A stretch of 64,000 nucleotides of DNA from JBAZLV01 sp041650055 (GCA_041650055.1 JBAZLV010000005.1:1-64000), one strand, 5' to 3'. Positions 9,926 to 19,566 are shown, numbered from the stretch's first letter. Notes: generated by a model from the sequence alone, not told the origin. Numbers and translations: made by a program.

Positions 9926-10572
9926 CTTCACAGGAGTTATTATTACAAGGCGCCAGAGAGCTGAATATAGCTCTCGCTCCGGCTCAGGCCAAGGCATTTA
10001 TAACGTACAGTCTTGAACTCCGCAAGTGGAATAAAAAAATAAATCTTACCTCTATCGATGATGAAAAAGAGATTATCATCAGGCATTTTCTTGATTCTCT
10101 GACCTATCTTAAGGGTTTTGCTCCAGAAAAAAACCATCGTCTTCTTGATATGGGATCGGGTGCGGGATTTCCGGCTTTGCCGATCAAAATTGTTCACCCT
10201 GAAATCAGCATAACCCTCGTGGAATCAGTTAAAAAAAAGGCGTCGTTTTTAAGACACGTGACCCGGCAATTGCATCTGGATTCTGTTTTGATTATTGAAC
10301 AGCGCTTGGATGAAATAGCAAATTCGCTTTCACAATCCTTCGATATAGTAACTGCCAGAGCATTTGCAGATATGAAAACGGCTCTTATTACAGGATCAGC
10401 GTTTTTAAAGCCCGGCGGCTCCATAATTTTAAGCAGGGGGCCGGAAGAAATAATTTCTGGACAAGAGCTTGAAAAGTCGGCTATTGTTATTAAACAAAAA
10501 ATAGACCTTACTCTTCCTTGCTCCGACCTCAAAAGAACTATCTGGGTCTTCAAAAAACGTCAAGATTCCTAA
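9922..10572 (+). CDS. rsmG: 16S rRNA (guanine527-N7)-methyltransferase
   Basis: Methylates G527 of 16S rRNA; loss in other species gives low-level streptomycin resistance. The 216-residue protein has the class I methyltransferase SAM motif LLDMGSGAGFPALPIKI near residue 75 and the N-terminal signature YSLELRKWNKKINLTSI. It is coupled to mnmG by an ATGA overlap. Its stop lies directly next to the parS palindrome. Confidence 0.94.
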   Translation: MTSQELLLQGARELNIALAPAQAKAFITYSLELRKWNKKINLTSIDDEKEIIIRHFLDSLTYLKGFAPEKNHRLLDMGSGAGFPALPIKIVHPEISITLVESVKKKASFLRHVTRQLHLDSVLIIEQRLDEIANSLSQSFDIVTARAFADMKTALITGSAFLKPGGSIILSRGPEEIISGQELEKSAIVIKQKIDLTLPCSDLKRTIWVFKKRQDS

Positions 10573-10588
10573 TGTTCCACGTGGAACA
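10573..10588. promoter_or_regulatory. parS: parS centromere site
   Basis: A perfect 16-bp palindrome, TGTTCCACGTGGAACA, matching the conserved bacterial parS consensus for ParB binding and spreading. It starts at the base after the rsmG stop codon and is 230 bp upstream of parA. Confidence 0.93.
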
Positions 10589-10619
10589 TCTTGGCTGGCT
10601 GTTGAAAAAATCTTCTGGC

Positions 10620-10731
10620 CGTCTTTGCGAGTCCCAATGTGTTGGGATAAACTCCGCGAAGTAATCTCGCATTTAAAACACTAACATTATAGATTGCCAC
10701 GTCGCAAGAACCGCTCCTCGCAATGACAATT
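10620..10731. repeat. interspersed palindromic repeat element
   Basis: The right part (10691-10730) reads AGATTGCCACGTCGC, then GCTCCTCGCAATGACAAT. The left part (about 10622-10670) carries a diverged inverted version of the same unit (TTTGCGAGTCCC through GAAGTAATCTC). Together they form an imperfect inverted pair. The wording strongly resembles the 'attgc..cgtcgc..gctcctcgcaatgac' family found scattered in many bacterial genomes. It fills the rsmG-parA gap between parS and the parA ribosome binding site. Confidence 0.7.
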
Positions 10732-10819
10732 AGATAAAACTTCTTCCTTTTCTTTTTATCCTATGGTAAAGTAAAGATCGCTTTTAAAGCCGGAATCCCT
10801 GGGCGGAGGATATGCTGTT

Positions 10820-11593
10820 ATGGGAAGAATAATAGCAATTGCAAACCAAAAAGGTGGCGTAGGCAAAACCACGACTGCCATCAATATTGCTGCATCACTT
10901 GCTGCCGCAGAAAAACGAGTCCTTCTTATTGATATGGATCCCCAGGGCAATTCGTCAAGCGGCATGGGTTTAGACCGGAATGAAAAAAATGGCAGCACGT
11001 ATGATTTATTTACCGGCAAAAAAACACTTGATGAGGTAAAGAAGTCAACGTATTTCCCTTGGCTTGAAGTTGTTCCCGCAGGAATTGATCTGGTTGGCGT
11101 TGAGGTGGAGCTAATGCAGATGGATTCCCGGGAAAAAGTGCTTAAGAATATCCTGAAAACAACTGATACATATGAATATATTTTTATTGACTGTCCTCCG
11201 TCGCTTGGTCTTCTTACGGTTAATGCATTAACGGCTGCGGATGGGGTTTTGATTCCAGTGCAATGCGAGTATTATGCCCTTGAAGGCCTTACTGCACTCA
11301 TGAATACCATAAAACTGATAAAACAGAATTTAAATCCCGAGCTTGGGATCGAAGGGGTATTGCTTACCATGTATGACAGCAGAAATAACCTCGCAGATCA
11401 GGTGGCCCAGGAAGTAAGAAAATATTTCGGGAGCAAGGTATATACAACTATCATTCACCGGAACGTTTCCTTAAGCGAAGCCCCAAGCCATGGAAAACCA
11501 GTTCTTTTGTATGATATTCGTTCTCGCGGCGCTCAAAGCTATCTTGAGCTTGCAAAGGAGGTTCTTACTCATGCAAAAAGTTGCACTCGGTAA
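10820..11593 (+). CDS. parA: chromosome-partitioning ATPase ParA (Soj)
   Basis: A 257-residue Walker-type ATPase that segregates origins by moving ParB-parS complexes. The deviant Walker A motif is IANQKGGVGKTTTAINIA at about residues 6-23. Walker A' is LLIDMDPQGNSSSG, and Walker B lies in YIFIDCPPSLGLLT. GGAGG at 10805-10809 precedes the ATG. The 3' end overlaps parB by 23 bp. Confidence 0.95.
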   Translation: MGRIIAIANQKGGVGKTTTAINIAASLAAAEKRVLLIDMDPQGNSSSGMGLDRNEKNGSTYDLFTGKKTLDEVKKSTYFPWLEVVPAGIDLVGVEVELMQMDSREKVLKNILKTTDTYEYIFIDCPPSLGLLTVNALTAADGVLIPVQCEYYALEGLTALMNTIKLIKQNLNPELGIEGVLLTMYDSRNNLADQVAQEVRKYFGSKVYTTIIHRNVSLSEAPSHGKPVLLYDIRSRGAQSYLELAKEVLTHAKSCTR

Positions 11594-12416
11594 GGGTCTT
11601 GGCGCGCTTATTCCTGACCTGTCAACTCTTGATGACAACGAACGCAAGGCATTGGGAATAATTGAGATAGAACTCCAGAAAATTATCCCAAATGAATATC
11701 AACCGAGAAAATTCTTTGATGAAAGTAAATTGAAGGAGCTTGCTTCCTCGATCAAAGAACAAGGGGTCATTCAGCCGGTCATTGTTCATAAAGTGGGAAG
11801 CAATTATCAACTTATTGCAGGAGAACGGCGCTGGAGAGCATCTCAGCTTGCAGGTCTTTCAACTATTCCAGCTCTGGTTAAGGATGCAACCAAGCGCGAG
11901 CTCCTTGAGATGGCGCTCATTGAAAATATTCAGCGCGAGGATTTGAACCCGCTCGAAGCAGCCGAAGCATACAAGCGTTTGCAGGATGAATTTAGACTTA
12001 CCCAGGAAGACCTTGCAAAAAGAGTAGGAAAAGAACGCTCAACCGTAACGAATTTTTTGCGGCTCCTGGATCTCCCCAGAGAAGTCAAACAATATCTTGC
12101 CGCAGGTTCCTTGAGCATGGGCCATGCAAAAGCGCTTTTGTCTATTGATAAAATCCGTGATCAAATACAAGCAGCAACGCTTATCGTAAAAAAAGGATTC
12201 TCCGTGCGCGAAGCAGAAGCGCTTGCATCAAAAATTAAAAAACCGTTCCGGGAGAAAACCGCTCGCCCGAACAGTGTCTTGAGGTCTGTAGAAGAAAAAC
12301 TCAAAAAATCGTTGGGGACAAAAGTGAGCATTACTTCCCGATCAAAAGGTGGCAAAATTGTGATTGAATATTTCTCCAATGATGAACTCGATCGGATCAT
12401 TGAAAAAATCTGTTAA
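11571..12416 (+). CDS. parB: chromosome-partitioning protein ParB (Spo0J)
   Basis: A CTP-dependent parS-binding clamp of 281 residues. It starts with the ParA-stimulating N-terminus KVALGKGLGALIPD. The CTPase/N-engagement domain includes VIVHKVGSNYQLIAGERRWR (box II, GERRWRA) and a helix-turn-helix follows (LTQEDLAKRVGKERSTVTNF). The C-terminus is the dimerisation domain. ATG 11571 was chosen over an in-frame start inside parA because AAAGGAGG sits 9-16 bases upstream and the conserved N-terminus begins there. Its target parS is at 10573. Confidence 0.95.
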   Translation: MQKVALGKGLGALIPDLSTLDDNERKALGIIEIELQKIIPNEYQPRKFFDESKLKELASSIKEQGVIQPVIVHKVGSNYQLIAGERRWRASQLAGLSTIPALVKDATKRELLEMALIENIQREDLNPLEAAEAYKRLQDEFRLTQEDLAKRVGKERSTVTNFLRLLDLPREVKQYLAAGSLSMGHAKALLSIDKIRDQIQAATLIVKKGFSVREAEALASKIKKPFREKTARPNSVLRSVEEKLKKSLGTKVSITSRSKGGKIVIEYFSNDELDRIIEKIC

Positions 12417-12484
12417 ACTCTTCCAGAATGTGTAGTATCAAATTACTGATGCGTATGTTTCTAAAATTTGAGGAGGATTGATTT

Positions 12485-12880
12485 ATGTTGAAAAAAGGCT
12501 CAGGAAGTCCGGAACACTCAGAGATTACGGCATTCCTTGGAAAAGGTACCGAATTTAAAGGTGTGCTCAGCTTCGAGGGAACCATCAGGGTTGACGGAAA
12601 AGTCGAAGGGGAAGTTCTTTCAAAAGACACGCTTATAGCAGGAGACGGAGCGTTTTTGCAGGGAGAAATTTCTGTCGGCACGATCATTTCAAGCGGCAAA
12701 ATCGTAGGCAATATTAATGCAAGCCAGAAAGTGCATATCCTTGCACCGGGAAATATCCAGGGCAACATCAAAACTCCGAAGCTTATTATTGAAGAAGGCG
12801 TATTGTTTGACGGCAAATGCGAAATGGTGAATGAGAAAAAGACCATGGAGCAGAAGGTTGTATCGTTGACTGACCGATAA
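12485..12880 (+). CDS. bactofilin
   Basis: A 131-residue cytoskeletal protein with the DUF583 beta-helix core: repeated strands such as IRVDGKVEGEVLSKDTLIAG, GEISVGTIISSGKIVGNI and KVHILAPGNIQGNIKTPKLI. Bactofilins polymerise without nucleotide and scaffold polar or cell-wall proteins. In Myxococcus, bactofilins help position ParAB, and here the gene follows parAB by 68 bp. GAGGAGG lies just upstream of the ATG. The C-terminal tail is short and charged. Confidence 0.9.
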   Translation: MLKKGSGSPEHSEITAFLGKGTEFKGVLSFEGTIRVDGKVEGEVLSKDTLIAGDGAFLQGEISVGTIISSGKIVGNINASQKVHILAPGNIQGNIKTPKLIIEEGVLFDGKCEMVNEKKTMEQKVVSLTDR

Positions 12881-12927
12881 TGCTAATGCAAACTGCATAA
12901 TACGTCCTGAATGCGCCACAAAGAAGA

Positions 12928-12965
12928 GGAACAAGAAAAGCCACGCGTAAGTTGGTTCTTGTTCC
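12928..12965. terminator. hairpin between bactofilin and purL
   Basis: GGAACAAGAA (12928-12937) pairs perfectly with TTCTTGTTCC (12956-12965) across an 18-base loop. Downstream is T-rich but lacks a clean T run, so it could be a weak terminator or an attenuation hairpin in the purL leader. Confidence 0.4.
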
Positions 12966-12995
12966 GTTTCTTATTCTTGCCATTTGGAAAAGCAC

Positions 12996-15900
12996 ATGAC
13001 CTTTTTTCATTGTTACCGCGGGCCGGCGCTCTCGCCTTATCAGACGACTGAATTGCTGGCCGCAACACAAAAAATTTCAAACGAAATCCGGAAAATCGAG
13101 ACGGAGTTCTGTTTTAATATCGAGACGGAATATTCTCTGACGTCCGACGAAATGCGTCTTCTACGCTGGCTTCTTGCCGAGACGTTTGAACCAGAGCAAT
13201 TCTCTGATACCAGTTTTTTCCCTAAGAACTCTCAAGCGCTGCATTTGATTCTTGAAGTCGGACCGCGGATGAACTTCACCACGGCCTGGTCCACAAACGC
13301 GGTCTCAATCTGTCATGCATGTGGCCTTCAAAAACTCAAACGCATTGAACGCTCACGCCGTTACCTCCTGACGCTCGATAAAGCGTCGGCCATAAGTCAT
13401 GAGCTTAAGGCTGGATTTCTTTCCTTGGTCCATGACCGTATGACAGAATGTCAATATGCTGAACCGCTCACAACGTTTGCAACCGGAATCAAACCAGAAC
13501 CAGTCATGATTGTGCCGCTCTTGGAACAGGGAAGAGCTGCATTGGAAAATATCAACCGGGAGATGGGGTTGGGACTCGATAACTGGGACCTCGATTATTA
13601 TACAAACCTCTTTGTGAATGAGATCAGACGCAATCCAACGAATGTTGAGTGTTTTGATCTCTCCCAGTCAAACAGCGAACACTCGCGGCACTGGTTCTTT
13701 CGCGGCAGACTTATTGTGGATGGAAAAGAAATTTCAGAAACCTTGATGAAAATCGTGAAGTCCACTTGGAAAGCGAACAGGAACAACAGCATCATTGCCT
13801 TCAGCGATAATTCAAGTGCGATCAGGGGATACGACATCACCACGATCATACCATCCGATCCGAGATGGCCGTCTGCGTTCCATGAATCAAGAAGAACACA
13901 TCATATCATTCTCACGGCAGAAACACATAATTTCCCATCCGGTGTTGCGCCGTTTCCTGGCGCAGAAACCGGAACCGGCGGACGAATCCGTGATGTGCAG
14001 GCAACCGGCATCGGCGGTCTTGTTGTCGCAGGAACCGCAGCCTACTGTGTCGGCAATCTGAATATTCCCGAATATTCACTGCCGTGGGAAGATGCGAACT
14101 ATTCGTATCCGAATAACCTTGCGTCTCCTCTCACGATCGAGATCGAAGCGAGCAATGGAGCATCCGATTATGGAAACAAATTCGGCGAGCCGGTGATCCA
14201 GGGCTTTACCCGTTCGTTCGGACTTCGGACAGCAAACGGAGAACGGAGAGAATGGATCAAGCCGATCATGTTCAGCGCGGGCGTCGGGCAGATGGATGCA
14301 CGTCACACGAAAAAGACAGATCCTGCCCCAGGGATGCTCGTTGTCAAAGTCGGCGGGCCAGCATACCGGATTGGAATGGGCGGCGGCGCTGCCTCGTCCA
14401 TGATCCAGGGTGAAAATGTTGCGGAACTCGATTTCAACGCCGTTCAGCGCGGCGATGCGGAGATGGAACAAAAACTGAACCGGGTTATCCGCGCTTGTGT
14501 TGAGTTCGGAGATAACAACCCGATTGTGAGTATTCATGATCAGGGAGCAGGCGGAAACTGTAATGTGGTGAAGGAAATTATCCATCCTGCAGGCGCTAAA
14601 ATAGAAATACGAAAAATTCTTCTTGGCGATGCAACCTTGTCTGTTCTGGAAATCTGGGGGGCCGAATACCAGGAACAGAACGCGCTCCTTTTAAAACATG
14701 AACATGCCCACTTATTCGAAACGCTCTGCAAACGCGAGAAAGTTCCGGTAGCATTCATCGGAACCGTAACGGGCGATGGGTACATTGTTCTCCATGATGA
14801 ACTCGATGGGTCGACACCAGTAAACCTCGAGCTCTCGAAAGTTCTCGGCGACATGCCGCAAAAAATTTTCAATCTCGATCGAAAACAGAACTCGTTACTG
14901 CCGCTTGAGCTTCCAAGTGATCTTACCGTCCGAAGCGCCCTTGACCGAGTGCTCAGGCTTCTTTCGGTCGGCTCAAAACGGTTTCTGACAAACAAGGTAG
15001 ATCGCTCGGTTACCGGTCTTATTGCTCAGCAGCAATGTGCAGGCCCGCTCCAGCTTACCGTAGCTGATGTTGCTGTTATTGCGCAATCACACTTTGGTTT
15101 AACCGGCGCTGCAATCGCAATTGGTGAACAGCCAGTCAAAGAGCTTCTCAATCCCGCGGCCATGGCACGGATGAGCGTTGGCGAAGCGCTTACCAATATT
15201 GTCTGGGCAGCGGTAAGCGGTATCAGAGATATTCGCTGTTCAGCCAACTGGATGTGGGCTCCGAAACTGCCCGGTGAAGGAGCACGTCTGTATGATGCAG
15301 CCGTAGCAATGCGCGATCTTATGATAAAGATCGGCATAGCAGTAGACGGAGGAAAAGACAGCTTGTCCATGGCTGCAAAAATTACCCATTCCGACGGCTC
15401 AACTGAAATTGTCAAATCACCCGGTACGCTCGTAATCTCAGCCTACGTAACCTGTCCTGATATTACAAAAACCGTAACACCGGATCTCAAGGCCCCGGGC
15501 AAAAGCAAGCTCCTGCTTCTTGATCTGGGCCAGGGGAAAAACCGGCTTGGCGGATCAGCGCTTGCACAGGTATTCAGCCAGGTCGGCGATCTATCACCTG
15601 ATGTTGATAATCCGGATCTCCTGATCCGCGCATTTCAAGCAGTACAAACACTGATAGCAAATCGACTGATCCTTGCCGGACATGACCGTTCAGACGGCGG
15701 GTTAGTCACATCCCTGCTTGAAATGGCGTTTGCAGGCAATTGCGGAATTGAGATCAACCTCGACCAAACTCCCGACAGCTCCATCGCTGCATTGTTTGCA
15801 GAGGAACTTGGTCTGGTAATCGAGTATCTTCCTGCACACGAACAAAAGATCGTATCCATTTTAGCGAAAGCTTCGGTTCCGTATACGGTTATTGGAAAGA

Positions 15901-16931
15901 GTATTGCTGATAAAATGATTACCGTAAGCATGCAAGAAGCAACTGTTCTTTGCGAAGACATGCGGATTCTGCGGGATATCTGGGAAGAAACAAGCCATCA
16001 ACTTGACTTGATGCAGCGGAATCCTGAATGCATCAAACAAGAACGAAAGAATATTTTTGACCGCAGAGGTCCCTCATACGTGATACCCTGTACCCCGGTC
16101 AGAACCTCAGAGAACCTGCTCAACAGTCCTGCCAAACCCAGAGTTGCAATTATCCGGGAAGAAGGAAGCAACGGCGACCGTGAAATGGTTTCCGCATTCT
16201 ACCTCGCCGGCTTTGAGCCCTGGGACGTCACCATGACTGATCTTCTTCAGGGACGTATCACGCTTGACCGGTTCCGTGGCATTGTGTTTGTCGGCGGATT
16301 TAGCTATGCCGATGTGCTCGACTCAGCAAAGGGCTGGGCAGCATCTATCCGGTTCAATAAAGGGGTCTGGGATCAGTTCGAAAACTTCTATCAACGACAG
16401 GATACATTCAGCTTGGGAGTATGCAATGGATGTCAGCTCATGGCGCTTCTTGGCTGGGTTCCGTGGCGCGGAATTCCGGATCATCTCCAGCCCCGGTTCA
16501 TTCATAATGCGTCCGGCAGATTTGAATCACGATTCTCGACGGTGAAAATTCTCCGAAGCCCCTCAATCATGCTGAACGGCATGGAAAACAGTGTACTCGG
16601 AATCTGGGTTGCGCATGGGGAAGGCATGGCGTATTTTCCGGATAAGGCCATTTTCAATGAATGCGAGTTCGGACTTGCGCCGCTTCGTTATGTAGACGAT
16701 GAATCCAGAATTACGGAATCGTATCCGTTTAATCCAAATGGCTCTCCGGCAGGAATTGCCGGCCTGTGTTCTCCTGACGGTCGTCATCTTGTCATGATGC
16801 CGCATCCCGAGCGCACCGTGCTGACATGGCAATGGGCATGGTTGCCAGACGAGCTTAAAAAATCACTCCAGGCCTCACCCTGGCTCACCATGTTCCAGAA
16901 TGCACGTGCGTGGTGTGAGAAAACAGGATAA
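12996..16931 (+). CDS. purL: phosphoribosylformylglycinamidine synthase, long fused form
   Basis: Converts FGAR to FGAM in purine synthesis using glutamine. The 1,311-residue chain is the single-polypeptide type: an N-terminal PurS-like part, two AIRS-type synthase halves (AETHNFPSGVAPFPGAETGT near residue 305; SIHDQGAGGN near 515) and a C-terminal class I glutaminase with nucleophile LGVCNGCQLMALLGW near 1140 and MMPHPERTVLTW at the end. Many bacteria use separate PurS, PurL and PurQ, so the fused form is notable outside the Gammaproteobacteria. An in-frame TTG exists at 12984; ATG 12996 is preferred. A hairpin sits in the leader and a strong terminator follows. Confidence 0.95.
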   Translation: MTFFHCYRGPALSPYQTTELLAATQKISNEIRKIETEFCFNIETEYSLTSDEMRLLRWLLAETFEPEQFSDTSFFPKNSQALHLILEVGPRMNFTTAWSTNAVSICHACGLQKLKRIERSRRYLLTLDKASAISHELKAGFLSLVHDRMTECQYAEPLTTFATGIKPEPVMIVPLLEQGRAALENINREMGLGLDNWDLDYYTNLFVNEIRRNPTNVECFDLSQSNSEHSRHWFFRGRLIVDGKEISETLMKIVKSTWKANRNNSIIAFSDNSSAIRGYDITTIIPSDPRWPSAFHESRRTHHIILTAETHNFPSGVAPFPGAETGTGGRIRDVQATGIGGLVVAGTAAYCVGNLNIPEYSLPWEDANYSYPNNLASPLTIEIEASNGASDYGNKFGEPVIQGFTRSFGLRTANGERREWIKPIMFSAGVGQMDARHTKKTDPAPGMLVVKVGGPAYRIGMGGGAASSMIQGENVAELDFNAVQRGDAEMEQKLNRVIRACVEFGDNNPIVSIHDQGAGGNCNVVKEIIHPAGAKIEIRKILLGDATLSVLEIWGAEYQEQNALLLKHEHAHLFETLCKREKVPVAFIGTVTGDGYIVLHDELDGSTPVNLELSKVLGDMPQKIFNLDRKQNSLLPLELPSDLTVRSALDRVLRLLSVGSKRFLTNKVDRSVTGLIAQQQCAGPLQLTVADVAVIAQSHFGLTGAAIAIGEQPVKELLNPAAMARMSVGEALTNIVWAAVSGIRDIRCSANWMWAPKLPGEGARLYDAAVAMRDLMIKIGIAVDGGKDSLSMAAKITHSDGSTEIVKSPGTLVISAYVTCPDITKTVTPDLKAPGKSKLLLLDLGQGKNRLGGSALAQVFSQVGDLSPDVDNPDLLIRAFQAVQTLIANRLILAGHDRSDGGLVTSLLEMAFAGNCGIEINLDQTPDSSIAALFAEELGLVIEYLPAHEQKIVSILAKASVPYTVIGKSIADKMITVSMQEATVLCEDMRILRDIWEETSHQLDLMQRNPECIKQERKNIFDRRGPSYVIPCTPVRTSENLLNSPAKPRVAIIREEGSNGDREMVSAFYLAGFEPWDVTMTDLLQGRITLDRFRGIVFVGGFSYADVLDSAKGWAASIRFNKGVWDQFENFYQRQDTFSLGVCNGCQLMALLGWVPWRGIPDHLQPRFIHNASGRFESRFSTVKILRSPSIMLNGMENSVLGIWVAHGEGMAYFPDKAIFNECEFGLAPLRYVDDESRITESYPFNPNGSPAGIAGLCSPDGRHLVMMPHPERTVLTWQWAWLPDELKKSLQASPWLTMFQNARAWCEKTG

Positions 16932-16933
16932 TG

Positions 16934-16970
16934 AAAAAGCCTGATGATTTCATCTGGCTTTTTTTGTTTT
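16934..16970 (+). terminator. rho-independent terminator after purL
   Basis: AAAAAGCCTGATGA pairs with TCATCTGGCTTTTT across a short loop, followed by a T-rich run. The A-rich left arm means it could also stop transcripts from the rlpA side. Confidence 0.85.
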
Positions 16971-16995
16971 CACGTATGAAGTTTCGTATTCTTTG

Positions 16996-17757
16996 TCAGT
17001 CAAGCGACACTACAAAACTTCCGGGATATCCGGATTGTACAAATTTCTTTTCTGCAACTTCGGCATCCGTGAGCGAAGTATATTTGCCTGCATAAACCCG
17101 ATAAAACATATCACCGTTCACGGTCGTCGCGCGCACATCTGAAAATCCATAAAGCCTTTTCATTTCACCCGACAAGCGTTCTGCATTCACGGTCTGTTTA
17201 AAAGAACCGACCTGGATCGTGTAGGTACCGGTTATATAGCTTGCTGGTTCGCGATACGCCAATGTTCTTCCCTCTCCAGAATCATCCTTATACCCCAAGG
17301 CTTCGATTCTCACGAAGGCTGTACCGGTAACATCGACACCGAGTTTCTTTGCGGCTGCATAGGAAAGATCGATAATCCTCCCTTTGACAAAGGGGCCGCG
17401 ATCATTAACACGCACCGTGACTTCCCTTCCGTTTTGAACATGATACACTTTGACATGCACGCCGAGCGGAAGTGTTTTGTGCGCTGCGGTCATTCCATAC
17501 ATATCGTACCGCTCTCCGTTGCTCGTTTTTTTTCCGTGAAAATCCCTTCCATACCAGCTTGCAATACCGGATTGCATAAATTGTTCATGGGTCGCAAGCG
17601 GTTCATACCGTTGCCCGAAAACCGTGTAGGGCTTTTGAGAAGCTTTATGACGTGGTGTTGAATCGGGAGAATAAGGAACCGGTGATTTTTTCGATGAGCA
17701 TGAGACCGTCAGAAAAAGACAGCACAAAAAAGCCATGCCTTGAAGGCTGTGCTTCAT
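16996..17757 (-). CDS. rlpA: RlpA-like septal lipoprotein (DPBB and SPOR domains)
   Basis: A 253-residue lipoprotein. A signal of about 20 residues ends in the lipobox LTVSC. A double-psi beta-barrel follows (ASWYGRDFHGKKTSNGERYD, then RVNDRGPFVKGRIIDLSYAA). The C-terminus is a SPOR domain (YTIQVGSFKQTVNAERL to the end). RlpA proteins are outer-membrane lipoproteins; some are lytic transglycosylases acting on denuded peptidoglycan, and SPOR targets them to the septum. ATG 17757 was chosen because the signal peptide begins there and AGAGGT precedes it; an upstream in-frame start would give an implausible N-terminal extension. Confidence 0.9.
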   Translation of the reverse strand: MKHSLQGMAFLCCLFLTVSCSSKKSPVPYSPDSTPRHKASQKPYTVFGQRYEPLATHEQFMQSGIASWYGRDFHGKKTSNGERYDMYGMTAAHKTLPLGVHVKVYHVQNGREVTVRVNDRGPFVKGRIIDLSYAAAKKLGVDVTGTAFVRIEALGYKDDSGEGRTLAYREPASYITGTYTIQVGSFKQTVNAERLSGEMKRLYGFSDVRATTVNGDMFYRVYAGKYTSLTDAEVAEKKFVQSGYPGSFVVSLD

Positions 17758-17877
17758 GGATTTGCTACCTCTGCAAAAACGGAATATGCGGCCTTTTTTT
17801 AAACAACTCACAGACTGCACGAACGAAAATCAACGTATACAAAATTTAGTACGGCATGCTGTCGGAGACTCCTGGCC

Positions 17878-19566
17878 TTATGCGGCCTTCCGCTCACCTT
17901 TGGTAATAAGCCTGTGAACATACATTTGCTGCACGATGGAAAGAATATTGCTAAGAGTTATGTATAGCAACAGCCCTGCCGGCAGCCAGGCAAACATGAA
18001 AATAAACGCAATGTTCATGATCATCATTATCTTTGCCTGCTGGGGATCCGGGGTCGTCGTCGTTATTTTCATCATCAGGATCATACTGAGCCCCATAAGA
18101 ACCGGAAGAATATAGTAGGGGTCATGCGCTGCGAGATCCTTGATCCAGAACGAAACAAAAGGCGCCTGACGCAATTCAATCGAAACGCTCAGCACATTGT
18201 ACAGTGCAATAAAAAACGGGATCTGCAGCAGCATTGGAAAACATCCGCCCATCGGATTTACCTTATGCTCCTTGTAGAGCTTCATGGTTTCCTGCTGCAT
18301 TTGGCGCGGATCTTTTTTGTATTTTTCCTTTAGCTCCAGGACCAATGGCTGGAGTTTTTTCATATCTTCCATTGCTATGGCGCTTTTGAGCGAAGGATAA
18401 AACAGAAGAATTCTGATCACGATCGTCAGAAGAATGATGGCAATTCCGTAATTCATTGTAAAAGCATAAAATTTCTGCAAGAGCCAGAACATCGGTTTTG
18501 CAAGAATTGCGAACCAGCCGTAATCAACCATTTGTTCAAGTCCGCGGCCGTATGCCTGAAGCGTTGTGAAGTTTTTTGGACCCGCATACAACGCATAGGA
18601 TCGCGTCTCTAATTTTTCTTTTACCATAAGTTCGGTTGCAAGCAAATCTCCCATTTCGGCCGGTGCAGGCGTACGGGTTATGGTAACAATTCCCAGGTCA
18701 CCATAGAGAAGCGTTGCCGTGAAGTATTTGTCTTCCTGACCGAACCAGTTGATACTGCCGCTATGCTGAAGACCGGTTTTAATATCTTCTGTTTTTTCCG
18801 ATATAAATTTGTTGTCGATTTGTGCGGCAAACCCTACTCTACCTGCGGCATCAGAACTAACCTTGTCAGCGAAACCAAAATCGGTTCCAAGGTTCAGATT
18901 ATATCCATCGAGCCCCCGGGTCCTGATTTCAAGATCAACCTGATAACTGTTATTGTGAAACGTAAGCCGTTTCTCAATTACCATGCCGGATGGTCCCTGA
19001 TACGAGAGAATGAGCGTCTCGGATGGTTTCGCGCTGGTCAGGCGTATCGTGTCGTGGTTTGCGCGGAAATTCACCAGGGCAAGTCTGGAAGATGCTTTAT
19101 CAAAAGGAACGAGCTGGAGGGAGGAAACCACTTTGCTTTTGTCGATTAACTCTCCCTGGGGAAGCAATTGAACGTTTCCAAATTCGCTCTGGGGTTTCGC
19201 TTGCTTTTGTGACGACCCGCTTATTTTTTTAAATAACGCAAATAAGCCAACTTCGCTCTTGTCCGCTTCTCGAAATTGTTTGAGCTCCCAGCCGGTTATA
19301 ACACCGCCGGCTGTGTTAATCGTGACTTTAACAAGATCAGTCTCGATAATAACGTTTTTGCCCTTTGCGACTGTCTGAATTTTTTCAGCAATTGCTCGAG
19401 TAGGCGCGGCAACGGTTGGCGATGCAGATGGTTTTGCGGTTTCCTGTTTTACCGGCTCCTGAGCAACCGGCTTTTGTGATTGCGGTTCCGGTGAAAAAAA
19501 GTGTACATAAGCTACAAACGCCACCAGGGAAAGGATGATGGCCAATACTAATCTTTTTGTTTCCAT
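17878..19566 (-). CDS. yidC: membrane protein insertase YidC
   Basis: A 562-residue inner-membrane insertase of the long Gram-negative type. It has an N-terminal signal-anchor (LAIILSLVAFVAYVHFF), a linker rich in Pro, Ala and Lys, and a large periplasmic beta domain up to about residue 340. The conserved five-helix core starts at WFAILAKPMFWLLQKFYAF and includes MKKLQPLVLELKEKYKKDP and NPMGGCFPMLLQIPFFIALY. GGAGGT precedes the ATG. It belongs to the rpmH-rnpA-yidD-yidC string next to oriC. Confidence 0.96.
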   Translation of the reverse strand: METKRLVLAIILSLVAFVAYVHFFSPEPQSQKPVAQEPVKQETAKPSASPTVAAPTRAIAEKIQTVAKGKNVIIETDLVKVTINTAGGVITGWELKQFREADKSEVGLFALFKKISGSSQKQAKPQSEFGNVQLLPQGELIDKSKVVSSLQLVPFDKASSRLALVNFRANHDTIRLTSAKPSETLILSYQGPSGMVIEKRLTFHNNSYQVDLEIRTRGLDGYNLNLGTDFGFADKVSSDAAGRVGFAAQIDNKFISEKTEDIKTGLQHSGSINWFGQEDKYFTATLLYGDLGIVTITRTPAPAEMGDLLATELMVKEKLETRSYALYAGPKNFTTLQAYGRGLEQMVDYGWFAILAKPMFWLLQKFYAFTMNYGIAIILLTIVIRILLFYPSLKSAIAMEDMKKLQPLVLELKEKYKKDPRQMQQETMKLYKEHKVNPMGGCFPMLLQIPFFIALYNVLSVSIELRQAPFVSFWIKDLAAHDPYYILPVLMGLSMILMMKITTTTPDPQQAKIMMIMNIAFIFMFAWLPAGLLLYITLSNILSIVQQMYVHRLITKGERKAA

